In this document: in pieces, positions 1 to 9,200 of the stretch
Layout: each line of letters opens with the position of its first letter
Numbering within the stretch: the stretch's first letter is position 1
Assembly (NCBI GenBank): GCA_020444165.1
Contig: JAHLLK010000045.1
Coordinates: 1 to 45,599 of the forward strand
Direction: 5' to 3'
DNA length: 45,599 nucleotides
Source of the DNA: Deltaproteobacteria bacterium
GTDB taxonomy: Bacteria; Desulfobacterota; Desulfarculia; Desulfarculales; Desulfarculaceae
Translations under genes and position numbers: made by a program
Notes under the pieces: model-generated
The model's database searches: none
Told to the model about the DNA's origin: nothing
The model's input: only the letters and a program-made list of their open reading frames with translations

Positions 1-1
1 G

Positions 2-1999
2 GTGACCATGTTCGCCCTGATCCTTTCCCTGGGCCTGGTGGTGGACGACCCCATCATCAACGTGGACAACATCCAGCGCCATATCTTCCTGGGCCGGCGC
101 GAGCCCAAGGAAGCCACCCTGGCCGCGGTGAACGAGGTGCTGCCGCCGGTGATCATGTCCACCCTGGCCATCATCGTGTCCTTCACCCCCATGTTCTTCA
201 TCACCGGCATGATGGGCCCCTACATGGCCCCCATGGCCGCCAACGTGCCCCTGACCGTGACCTTCTCCACCCTCTGGGCGCTGACCGTGGTGCCCTGGCT
301 GTGCTACAAGCTCCTGAAGGACCGGCCGGCCAAGGAGGGGGTAAGCGGCGAGGGGCGCGACGTGACCTCGCCTCTGGTGCGCCGGCTCTACCGCCGGGTC
401 CTGACCCCCTTCCTGAACTCCCGCACCGCCCGCTGGCTCTTCCTGCTGGTGATTCTGGTGCTGTTGGCCGCCTCCCTCTCCCTGGTGGTGCTCCGCCAGG
501 TGCCGCTCAAGATGCTGCCCTTTGACAACAAAAACGAGTTCCAGCTGGTTTTGGACCTGCCCGCCGGGACCACCCTGGAAACCACCGACCGGGCCACGGC
601 CGATTTTGAGAACTTCCTGGCCGGGGTGCCGGAAGTAACCGATTTCACCTCCTATGTCGGCTTGGCCTCGCCCATGGACTTCAACGGCATGGTGCGGCAC
701 TACTACCTGCGCCAGGGCCCCAACGTGGCCGAAATCCGGGTGAACCTGGTGGGCAAGGACGATCGCCAGATGCAGAGCCACGAGATCCTCCTCCGGCTCC
801 GCAACGGCCTGAAGGAGATCGCCCACCGCCACAAAGTGAACCTCAAGCTGGTGGAAAACCCGCCCGGCCCCCCCGTCCTCTCCACCCTGGTGGCCGAGAT
901 CTACGGCGAACCCGACATCTCCTACCGCCAGCTCATCGCCAGCGGCCGGCAGGTGGGCCGCCTCATGGCCACCGAATCCCTGGTGGTGGATATCGACAAC
1001 TCCTCCATCGCCGAGCACGGCCAGTTCAATTTCGTACTGGACAAGGAAAAGGCCGCCTTGCACGGCATCTCCGCCGCCCAGGTGGTGCGCACCCTGGAGC
1101 TGGCTCTCTCGGGCCAAGTCATCGGCACCCTGCACCGCCCCCTGGAACGCCAGGCCCTGCCCATCCGCCTGATCCTGCCCCGCGACCGCCGCTCCAGCCT
1201 CCCCGACCTGGCCCGGGTAACTGTGGCCGCCGCCGATGGCTCCCAGCTCTCCCTGGCCGAACTGGGCGCCTTCCACCACGAACAGGTGGAGCAGCCCATC
1301 TATCACAAGGACCTCAAACCCGTGGTCTTTGTCTACGCCGACGTGGCCGGCCGCTCCCCGGTCACCGCCGTGCTGGACCTGGAAGACCTGCTCCAGGAAA
1401 AACCCCTGGCCAAGGGCGTGCACGCGGTCTGGGACGGCGAAGGCGAGTGGCAGATCACCCTCCGGGTGTTCCGCGACCTGGGCCTGGCCTTCGGCGCCGC
1501 CCTGGTGGGCATCTTCGTGCTCCTGGTCATCCAGACCGGCTCCTTCTCCCTGCCGCTGCTGCTCATGGTGGCCATCCCCCTCACCCTCCTGGGCATCCTC
1601 CCCGGCTTCTGGCTCCTGAACCTGGCCAAAAGCCTCAACGTGGACGGCTACCCCGTGCCCATCTTCTTCACCGCCACCAGCATGATCGGTATGATCGCCC
1701 TGGGCGGTATCGTCATCCGGAACTCCGTGGTGCTCATCGACTTCATCCAGACCTCCCTCAAAGAAGGCCTCAGCTTCAAGGAAGCCATCCTCGAAAGCGG
1801 CGCCGTGCGCTTCCGACCCATCATCCTCACCGCCATGACCACCGCCCTCGGCGCCTGGCCCATCACCCTGGACCCCATCTTCTCCGGCCTGGCCTGGGCC
1901 CTCATCTTTGGCCTCGGCGCCTCCACCGCCTTCACCCTCCTCGTCGTCCCCGTCACCTACTATGCTTTGAATCACAAGCAGATGGAGGCGGGGGAGTAA
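2..1999 (+). CDS. RND efflux transporter permease, C-terminal part (5' end outside window)
   Basis: Inner-membrane proton-driven efflux permease of the AcrB/HAE superfamily. The reading frame is open at the window edge, so the visible 665 residues are the part from transmembrane helix 4 onward (full-length members run about 1000-1100). The helix-4 proton-relay pair is seen in GLVVDDPIINVDN (visible residues D15 and D16). A large periplasmic loop follows (about 165-480), then the second helix bundle (about 490-655). In the helix corresponding to AcrB TM10 the usual Lys is replaced by Arg in GGIVIRNSVVLIDF (visible residue 573), a variant I believe occurs in some RND subfamilies. Substrate cannot be told. 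The membrane-fusion partner, if linked, would lie upstream outside the window. The gene converges on the glycosyltransferase at 2231-4006. Confidence 0.93.
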   Translation: MTMFALILSLGLVVDDPIINVDNIQRHIFLGRREPKEATLAAVNEVLPPVIMSTLAIIVSFTPMFFITGMMGPYMAPMAANVPLTVTFSTLWALTVVPWLCYKLLKDRPAKEGVSGEGRDVTSPLVRRLYRRVLTPFLNSRTARWLFLLVILVLLAASLSLVVLRQVPLKMLPFDNKNEFQLVLDLPAGTTLETTDRATADFENFLAGVPEVTDFTSYVGLASPMDFNGMVRHYYLRQGPNVAEIRVNLVGKDDRQMQSHEILLRLRNGLKEIAHRHKVNLKLVENPPGPPVLSTLVAEIYGEPDISYRQLIASGRQVGRLMATESLVVDIDNSSIAEHGQFNFVLDKEKAALHGISAAQVVRTLELALSGQVIGTLHRPLERQALPIRLILPRDRRSSLPDLARVTVAAADGSQLSLAELGAFHHEQVEQPIYHKDLKPVVFVYADVAGRSPVTAVLDLEDLLQEKPLAKGVHAVWDGEGEWQITLRVFRDLGLAFGAALVGIFVLLVIQTGSFSLPLLLMVAIPLTLLGILPGFWLLNLAKSLNVDGYPVPIFFTATSMIGMIALGGIVIRNSVVLIDFIQTSLKEGLSFKEAILESGAVRFRPIILTAMTTALGAWPITLDPIFSGLAWALIFGLGASTAFTLLVVPVTYYALNHKQMEAGE

Positions 2000-2157
2000 A
2001 AGAAGAGGAGTGGGGATACGGCTGAGTTAGGAGCTTTGCGGAGTATTCCGGCCAGGGCTGTTATTAGTCCCTTCCCCACTTTCGGCGGAATCTACGGCTT
2101 GAAAATGATGATTTTTCAGGCTGTTGAAAACTATAAAGTTTTTTGGAGGAAGGGGGG

Positions 2158-2205
2158 TGTGGGGGGAAACCCCCTTTTTTTCAAAAAAGGGGGTTTCCCC
2201 CCACA
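2158..2205. terminator. 23-bp perfect hairpin, probable bidirectional terminator
   Basis: Positions 2158-2180 are perfectly complementary to 2183-2205, with only TC between them. The arm reads TGT-G6-A3-C5-T6, so either strand gives a G/C stem followed by a T-rich top rather than a classical downstream U-tract. It lies between the convergent ends of the RND gene (1999) and the glycosyltransferase (2231), where a bidirectional terminator is expected. A smaller hairpin precedes it at 2113-2130 (TTTTCA/TGAAAA, loop GGCTGT). Confidence 0.7.
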
Positions 2206-2230
2206 TCTTCTCATTTCTCCCAAAAGGCTC

Positions 2231-4006
2231 CTAGTGTTGCACCTCTAAACGGGAGAGGAGGTCCCGGGCGGCCTGGAAGCCCGGCTCATCCTGCAGGGCC
2301 CGGGTCAAGTGCTGCCGCGCGTCGGCCAGGCGTCCCTGACGCTGGCGGAGCACCGCCAGGTTGAACCGGGCCCCGGCCAGGCCGGGGTCGTCCGCCAAGG
2401 CCCGCTCGTACTCGCGGGCCGCCTCCTCCAGGCGCTCCCCCTGGGCCAGCACGAAAGCCAGTTCGCAGCGGAGCCGCGCCGCCGTGGGCGTGCGGCGCAG
2501 GATTTCCCGGAACCCCGCCTCGGCCTCGGCCAGACGCCCCGCGGCGGCCGCCTCCCCGGCCTGCCGGATGAGCGTCTGCAGCTCCGGCCGGACGGCCTTT
2601 GGGCGGGGCGGAGGGGGGGGAGGCAGCGGCGGCGGCGTGGGCCGCACCGGAGGCCCGGCCGGCCGCGGCGGGGGGGCCGGGGGCGTAGTAGACGGCGCGG
2701 GCGGGGCAGCCGGCCCGGGAGACGGCGGAGTGGCGGGGGGGCTCTGCGGAGCCGGGGGCCGGGCGCGGAACTCGGCCAGCCAGGGCCAATCGCCGTGCCG
2801 GGCCGCCACCACCTCCAAGAGCCGCTGGCCCAGCTCGCCGAGGCCCTGCTGCAGCACGGTGCGCACCGCCTTGCGGGCGGCTACCAGGGCGTCAGGCTCC
2901 CGCAAAAGCTGCTCAAAAACCTCCAGGGCCTCCGCGGTGTGTCCGGTCTGCCCGGCCGCCAGCACCCAACAGGCCAGGACGTCGGGTTTGAGGCCGGTGT
3001 TGATGATCTCCACAAAAGGGTTTTTCTGGAGATAGGCCTGGGCCCCGGCGCAGGCCCGGCAGAAATCCGCCGCAGCCTGGCGGAACTCCTCCCACTGGCG
3101 GCGCCGGAACAGGAACATGCCCCGGGCGTGGTGCACGTCCGGGTTGCCCGGAGCCAGCTCCTGCCACGAGCGGAGGTAATGGTGGAACTCGGCCCGCCGG
3201 TCCAGGTCATCCAAGCCCCGCAAAAGGGCCGGGAACACGTTCAAATACTGCCGGTCGCCCCGGGGGTCTGCTTGGGCCAGGCGGAGCGCGTTGAGCCCGG
3301 CCTCCACCCCCTTGGCCGTGAGTTGGGGGCTGGCCACCGTCGGGGGCGCGCCCACCAGGAGCTTGGCCAGGTAAAAATAGGCCTCCCAGTTATCCGGCTC
3401 CTCGGCCACCCACTGGTCCAGCATGCCGGCCTGGCGGTGGAACTTGGCCACCATGGCCGGGGGGTCCAGGTCGTAGCCATAGTGGAACAGGCGCACCCCG
3501 CATACCCCCACCGGGCCGGGCAGGCGCATCTGGTTGTGCACCCGGCGGAGATACTCCACCCCCGCCACCCGGCGGAACAGCCGGGGCCACAGGAACATGC
3601 TGCGCTGGCCCGTGCGGGCCACGTTGCACATCTCCACCTGATAGGCGATGTAGCGGGGGTCGGCCAACAAGGGCCGGATGAGGGCCGCGGTCTCCTGGTC
3701 CAGCTCCTCGTCCGCGTCCAATTGCAGACACCAGTCCCCGCGGGCGTAGGACAAGGCCTGGTTGCGGTGCAGGGAGAAGTTGTTCTGCCAGGGATGGAAA
3801 TACAGGGAGGCCCCGAAGCCGCGGGCGATCTCCACCGTGCGGTCGGTGGAGCCGGTGTCCACCAGGATGATCTCGTCCACCCAGGGCCGGGCGGAGGCCA
3901 GGGCCCGGGGCAGGTTGGCCTCCTCGTTCTTGGCGATCATCACCAAGCTGAGCGATGGGCGGCCCGGAAGGTTCCCCCGCTCCGGGGGGCGGGACGGCTC
4001 GGGCAT
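2231..4006 (-). CDS. Family 2 glycosyltransferase with TPR repeats
   Basis: A 591-aa cytosolic glycosyltransferase. The N-terminal GT-A domain (about residues 18-230) starts with SLVMIAKNEEANLPRAL and has the acceptor region DTGSTDRT and the metal-binding DADEELD, as in GT2 enzymes of the WaaE/SunS-like group. A helical repeat region follows (about 230-415), then a strongly Pro-rich linker (about 415-480), then at least three TPR units to the C-terminus. The ATG at 4006 is chosen because AGGGG lies six bases upstream; an in-frame extension to 4084 has no ribosome binding site and a composition unlike the rest. The sugar and acceptor are unknown. TPR-GT2 proteins often modify surface polysaccharide or flagellin, which is inference here. 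Confidence 0.88.
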   Translation of the reverse strand: MPEPSRPPERGNLPGRPSLSLVMIAKNEEANLPRALASARPWVDEIILVDTGSTDRTVEIARGFGASLYFHPWQNNFSLHRNQALSYARGDWCLQLDADEELDQETAALIRPLLADPRYIAYQVEMCNVARTGQRSMFLWPRLFRRVAGVEYLRRVHNQMRLPGPVGVCGVRLFHYGYDLDPPAMVAKFHRQAGMLDQWVAEEPDNWEAYFYLAKLLVGAPPTVASPQLTAKGVEAGLNALRLAQADPRGDRQYLNVFPALLRGLDDLDRRAEFHHYLRSWQELAPGNPDVHHARGMFLFRRRQWEEFRQAAADFCRACAGAQAYLQKNPFVEIINTGLKPDVLACWVLAAGQTGHTAEALEVFEQLLREPDALVAARKAVRTVLQQGLGELGQRLLEVVAARHGDWPWLAEFRARPPAPQSPPATPPSPGPAAPPAPSTTPPAPPPRPAGPPVRPTPPPLPPPPPPRPKAVRPELQTLIRQAGEAAAAGRLAEAEAGFREILRRTPTAARLRCELAFVLAQGERLEEAAREYERALADDPGLAGARFNLAVLRQRQGRLADARQHLTRALQDEPGFQAARDLLSRLEVQH

Positions 4007-4168
4007 GTTGTACCCCTGGCAAGTGCGCGGAAAGGGCTCGGCCGCCTCCTCTGGCCCAGGGCCAAGCCCGGCCCAGATTAGCACATCCCCGGCCCCAGGC
4101 CAAGCCGCCCGAGATATCTCACAATTTGGCTTAACTTAATCAATCAATATCGCGTTATCATTGACTCA

Positions 4169-5911
4169 TCACGGTGTAACACCCGGCACCAGGGCCCAGC
4201 CCAGGCTCTGGTGTTGCTCCCAGCCCGGGATATTGGTCAACACCGCCACCACCTCCCCATGGTCCGCGGTGTAGAGGTGGATGCCGGCCACGGTGTGGTA
4301 AAGGTGGTAAATCTCCTGCATGCCCGCCGCGGCCGCCGCGTAGATGTAGCCCTCGCCGTGCTCGTAGACCCAGCCGAGACTCACCAACCCTTCCCGCTCG
4401 ACAACCTTCCTGGTGTAGTAGTGCCGGCCGGAATAGGGATTGTACAGCCTGAACAGCTCGGACGTGCCGGCCAGCGCGTAGGTGGCCACGTGGAACAGGC
4501 GGGGATTGCCGCTGGACTCGTCGTTGTACCCGTTGGCCACCGCGTTCTGGAACTCGTTCCAGGAGGTGGTGAAAAAATGATAGGTCAGGGTGGGGTTGTA
4601 GGCCCGGTACATGGGGGTGAAACCGGCCTGGGCCGGCTGGCCCTGCTGCAGCACGGTCAGGCTCCAGCCGGCCGCCTGGATGACCCCCTGGCGGGGAGTG
4701 ATGGCCGGGTTCACGGCCACCGTGTACGCCACCGTGGCCCCGCCGGAGCCGCTGGCCGGGGTGAAGCCGCTGAGCCAGGCGTCCGGGGAGCTGGCGGTCC
4801 AGGGGCAGCCGGCCGTGGCGGCCAGGGCGAAGCTGCCGCTGCCGCCGGCGGCGCCGAAGGTGGCCTGGGTGGGGGAGACCAGGTACTCGCAGGTGGCCCC
4901 GGCCTGGCCCGAGTCTTCGGCCACCATGAGGCTGGTCACGTCCACCGCCTCGAAGTCCGAGCCCTTGAGGTTGTTCAGATCGCGCAGGTCGTCGTTGTCC
5001 CAGCGCTCGTCCGGCGCGCCGGAGAGGTACCAGGCCGAGCCGTTGTCGGCCAGCAGCATGCCGTAGGTCTTGAGCGCCTGCATGATGACCTGGGCCTGGG
5101 GTCCGTAGCCGGAGATGTCGAAATCGGCCCGCAGGCGGAAGCGCTGCCCCATGGGGGGGTACTGGGCGCCCGTGAGGCTGGAGGCATAGTGCCGGGCCGG
5201 CCAGACATAGGCCCGTTGGGTTTGGGGCGCGGTAAAGCGTAAGGCATGGTTGATGGCCCCGGCCGCCACTTCGTCGTAACGCACCAGGCCCGGCAGGATG
5301 GGCAGGCCGGCCGCGTCGGCCGAGGTCCAGCCGGCCTGGCGCAGGTCATGGGATTGCAGATCGTAAAACGCGCCGGAGCCCCCGGTCCAGGAGCCGTCCG
5401 CCTGGGGATGGGCGTCGTACACCTCATAGAGGAAGCAGTTGTCCCGGTCCAAAACCAGGACGTGCCGGTCGCCGTCGCTGGCCGCGCCGCCCTCGATGGG
5501 CGCGTCCGGGGGGATGGGATAGGGGCCGGGATCGCTCTCATCCTGGTAGTCAAAGGTGATGGCCACCTTGGGCTGACTGCCCGCCACCTCCACGAAAGGG
5601 ATGCCGATGGGCGAGCCCGAGCCCGGCGGCCACTCCCCGGAACCGAAATCCGGGTGCATGCCCGTGCTGGCCCCGATGGTGTTCACATACGCGTCGGAGT
5701 TGGCGTCGCGGGGAAGGTTGTCCACCCGGGTGTTCCAGATGTTGTTCGCCGGGAACAGAGCGCAGGAGAGCGCCGCGGGCGGGGCGGGCGGAGCGCCTTT
5801 CCAGCCGCCCCCGGCCGCCGCGGACCAAGCCGCGGGCCACAGGGCCAGGCAGAGGGCAACCAGGGCCGCCAGGGCCCCAAGCCGTCGCCAATGTTTGCCG
5901 GAGGGTTGCAT
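4169..5911 (-). CDS. Secreted protein with BACON-like and DUF5648-like domains
   Basis: A 580-aa exported protein. The N-terminus (HWRRLGALAALVALCLALWP, ending near AWSAAAG) is a clear signal peptide. Residues about 40-335 form a domain opening with FPANNIWNTRVDNLP that I know only from hypothetical secreted proteins. Residues about 340-425 look like a BACON domain, with CPWTASSPDAWLSG, GGATVAYTV and a closing TVLQQG. The last 150 residues contain three repeats of the DUF5648 type, each around a YxxYN...H/YYT pattern (MYRAYNPTLTYHFFTT, LFRLYNPYSGRHYYTR, IYHLYHTVAGIHLYTAD). BACON domains are usually carbohydrate- or mucin-associated; the substrate here is unknown. The ATG at 5911 has AAAGG upstream and places the signal peptide correctly; an extension to 6061 would bury it. 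Confidence 0.8.
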   Translation of the reverse strand: MQPSGKHWRRLGALAALVALCLALWPAAWSAAAGGGWKGAPPAPPAALSCALFPANNIWNTRVDNLPRDANSDAYVNTIGASTGMHPDFGSGEWPPGSGSPIGIPFVEVAGSQPKVAITFDYQDESDPGPYPIPPDAPIEGGAASDGDRHVLVLDRDNCFLYEVYDAHPQADGSWTGGSGAFYDLQSHDLRQAGWTSADAAGLPILPGLVRYDEVAAGAINHALRFTAPQTQRAYVWPARHYASSLTGAQYPPMGQRFRLRADFDISGYGPQAQVIMQALKTYGMLLADNGSAWYLSGAPDERWDNDDLRDLNNLKGSDFEAVDVTSLMVAEDSGQAGATCEYLVSPTQATFGAAGGSGSFALAATAGCPWTASSPDAWLSGFTPASGSGGATVAYTVAVNPAITPRQGVIQAAGWSLTVLQQGQPAQAGFTPMYRAYNPTLTYHFFTTSWNEFQNAVANGYNDESSGNPRLFHVATYALAGTSELFRLYNPYSGRHYYTRKVVEREGLVSLGWVYEHGEGYIYAAAAAGMQEIYHLYHTVAGIHLYTADHGEVVAVLTNIPGWEQHQSLGWALVPGVTP

Positions 5912-6275
5912 GACACGCCTTTCCGGCCGGCGCCCAGGTGATGGTTGGGGCTGAACCTTGACCAAGGGCGTTCCGCGCCTTGCTCTTCCTTGAAGGCAGG
6001 AAATGGGTAGGGGCCGGCTCCAGTCACCGACCCTTGCAATATACCGCGCTGGCTCCACCAAGGGAATGTAAATTTCAGTTCTTGTATTCCTATTCAGTAA
6101 TCAGCCCGAATTCTGGGAACCAGCGCCTGGGCTGACCTCCGCCCGCCAGGCTGGGCCTGGGGAACCCGGAGCCGGTGACACAATTGCCAGGGACTTGGCA
6201 GGTAACCACGCCGTGGCCCATGCTAAGATGTAACCAGTTATCAGCCCCCGACCCGCGTGCCCTTGCCGGGAGACC
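5912..6275. other. Divergent intergenic region, 364 bp
   Basis: This region separates the divergent secreted-protein gene (5911, minus) and the dikinase-like gene (6276, plus) and should hold both promoters. Locally it drops in G+C (about 6065-6105). On the minus strand a TATATT box lies near 6036-6041 without a convincing -35. On the plus strand I see only a weak TAAGAT near 6225. No small gene or strong hairpin is supported. Confidence 0.4.
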
Positions 6276-9200
6276 ATGCCCTTGCCGCAAAACGGAAAAC
6301 CGGCCGCGCTCAGCAAATCCAAGGCCCTGGAGGCCAACCTCCTGGCCAGCCGGCTGCCGGTGACCCTGGACCCGGCCTTTCAGCCCCTGCTCACGATCAT
6401 GGGCGGGCGGGAGGGCCTCCGCGAATCCCTGGAAGAGTTTCTTACCGAGGTCTGCCACCCCTACAAAAACTGGGCGTTCATCCTGGAACGGGGCCGCCAG
6501 TTGGCCCCGGGCCAGTTCCATCTTTTCCGCGACCATCCCCTGGGCCCCCAGGGCGCGGCCCTGTTTCTGGAGGTCTTCCTCTCCCCGCTCGGCGAGCCCC
6601 CGGACGCCGCGGCCTCCGCCCTCGTGCGCGGCCAGGCGGTGGACGTCATCCTGCTCTATCTCAAGGAGATCATCCGCCAGGCCGGCCCGCGCCTGGCCGA
6701 GTTCGCCGGGCCGCTGAGCCTGGGCCTGGACGGCTTGGCCGCCCTCCCGGAAGCGGATTTCCTCCCGGTGCTGTTGGGCTCGCCCTCGGTGGAGGGCCTG
6801 GCCGGCCAGTGGCGGGATTTGGACCTGCCGGCCGGCCTCCGGCCCAGCCTGGACCGCCTCATCGCCCGCTATTTGGAGCAGACCTATACCCACTGGCTGG
6901 GCCAGCCGGACTTGGCGGCTTGGGCCCGGGAAGCCTTTCCCGACCCGGCCGTGGCCGCCCGCCTGGCGCCCTTGTGGCGTCCCCTGGCCCATGGCCGCCT
7001 CTGGGCCCTGCGGCGCCAGGCCGGAGAGCTGGCCGCCCGCCTGGCCCAGGACGAGGATGACCAGGCGGCCCGGGAGGCTCTGTTGGCCCTGCCCGGCCAG
7101 GCCGGCCTGGTGGAGGAGTTCGGCCGCCTGCCCGGGCAAGTGGCCGCGGCCGGCGCGGCCGAGGGCCAGGGCGGCCTCTGGGAGCTCCTGCTCCTGTTCC
7201 ACCTCCTGGCCTTGCCCGGCCTGGCCGTGCTGCACGAACGCTTTCTGGTGCGGGTGAACCGGGCCCTGGCCGGCGTCCTGGCCAGCCGCCCGCCGGTGGA
7301 GGTGGAGGACCTTTTGGAGCGCGCCTTCGCCACCCTGGCGGCGCAGCGGGCCAGCCACCCCCTCACCGTGCTGGACAGCATCGTGCGCATGGGAGCCGCG
7401 GTCTATGCCGCCGGGCCCGGCCGCCTGGTGGATCAGTTCCAGAACCTGGTCATCCGCCTGGGGTTCGAGACGCCCCAGCTGGCCGGCGTGGGCGCGGACT
7501 GGCAAACCCGCTCCAATGCCCTGCACCTGGCCAACCTGCGGGCTTGGCTGGCCCTGGTGGAGCTGAGCCCCCGGCGCTCCAAACGGCTGTTGAGCGCGCT
7601 CATCGTGAACCTGGCCCTGAGCGGGGTGTTTCTGCGGGACACCGACCTGTTCCCCCGGGACCTCACCCGCTTTTTGAACTCCGGGATGCAGCCGGTCTAC
7701 TACCTGGCCAAGCAGCTCTGCCGCCTGTTTCCGGTTTACTTCAACGAGATCGGGGCCGAGGGCCGGCTCCGGGACATCTCCACCGAGGTGGATGAGCTGA
7801 CCGGCCGCCGGGACCGGCTCATCCATTTCCTCCGGAAGCAGTCCCACGTGGAATCCAGCCCCCGCACCGTGGAGCTGATGGAAGGGGTTTTCGAATACTG
7901 GCGCACCCGGGACAAGAGCCATTTGGCCGAATTGGTGCCGGCCGACGTGTTCGCCCAGATCCCGGCCAGCGGCCCCCTGGTGGATGGGCTGCACTGGCTC
8001 ATGACCGAGCTTTACCACGCGGGTCTGCTCACCAGGATCCCGGATCTCTTGACCGTGCCGCCGGAGCGCCTGGCCGGGCTGTTGGCCGAGGTGCGCGGCG
8101 GGGTAAGCGAACTGGACCGCCAGCGGCTCCTTTTGGCCCGGGAGCTGTATCAGCTCCTCCACGCCAAATACCACACCGCCTGGTCCGGGGTGGAGAGCTG
8201 GCTGGCCGAGTCCGACCCGGCCCACCTGCCGGACCGCATGCCCTTGAAATATGCGCTCACCCGCGAGGACCCCCGCCGCCGCCTGGCCGGCATCCTCGAC
8301 TACCTGGAGGAGCTGCAGGAGGTGATCCTTTCCGAGGACAGCTTCCCGGCCCGGGAGGACATCTTCCACAAGCGCCACATCGCGGCCGATATCCCTTCCA
8401 TGTACGGCACCTACCACGAGGCCAAGTTCGACGCCCTGTCCCTGAGCTTCCGCCTGGAGAACCTGGCCAACTCGCTGTTGGGGCAGATCCGGGAGGGCCT
8501 GGACCTCCGGCTCATCACCCGCACCACCCTGGTGGAGATCCACGACCTCCTCCGTCTGTTGGGGCGCTGCCTGCGCCTGGACGGGTTGAACACCCACGAG
8601 CTTTCCCGGCAGACCGATCTGTTGACCCAGTCCCTGTCCGTGCGGGGCTTCTCCTTTACCCAGTATCTGGACATCTTCCGGGGCATGGAGCAGGCGGTCA
8701 AAAACCTGGTGCACGACCATTTCGACAATCCCCACCACCAGCAGATGGCCGAGGCCCTGGCCACCCTGAACCTGGCCCAGCTCAGCCCCCGTTACCGCCC
8801 GCCCAAGGGCAGCCTCTCGCCCCAGGAGCTGGGCTCCCGGGTGAGCGAGATCTTCCTGCGGGAGCGCATCGCCACCTCCCTGGGCTTGCAGCACCTGGAC
8901 CTTTTGATCACCCGCATCGTGGGCACCATCTCCCAGCAGGGCCACGAGCTGCCGCCGGAGCGCCTGCGCCGGCTGTTGAACTATGACCCCGACCGCGCCG
9001 TGACCCCCCTGTCCCCAGTGCACGCCGAGATCGAGGACCCCATCTATCTGGGGGCCAAGGGCCTGGGTCTGGTCCGGCTCACCGCCTTGGGCCTGCCCGT
9101 GCCGCCGGGCTTCGTGGTCAGCACCGAGGTGTTCCGGGCCCGGGAGGTCATCGCGGATTATCCCCCGGCCAACCGCCATTTCCGGCAGCTCTTGGAAAGC

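Noticed and set aside
2309..4081. Plus-strand open frame of 590 aa opposite the TPR glycosyltransferase
   Set aside because: Shadow composition and no ribosome binding site; the minus strand is the GT2 gene.
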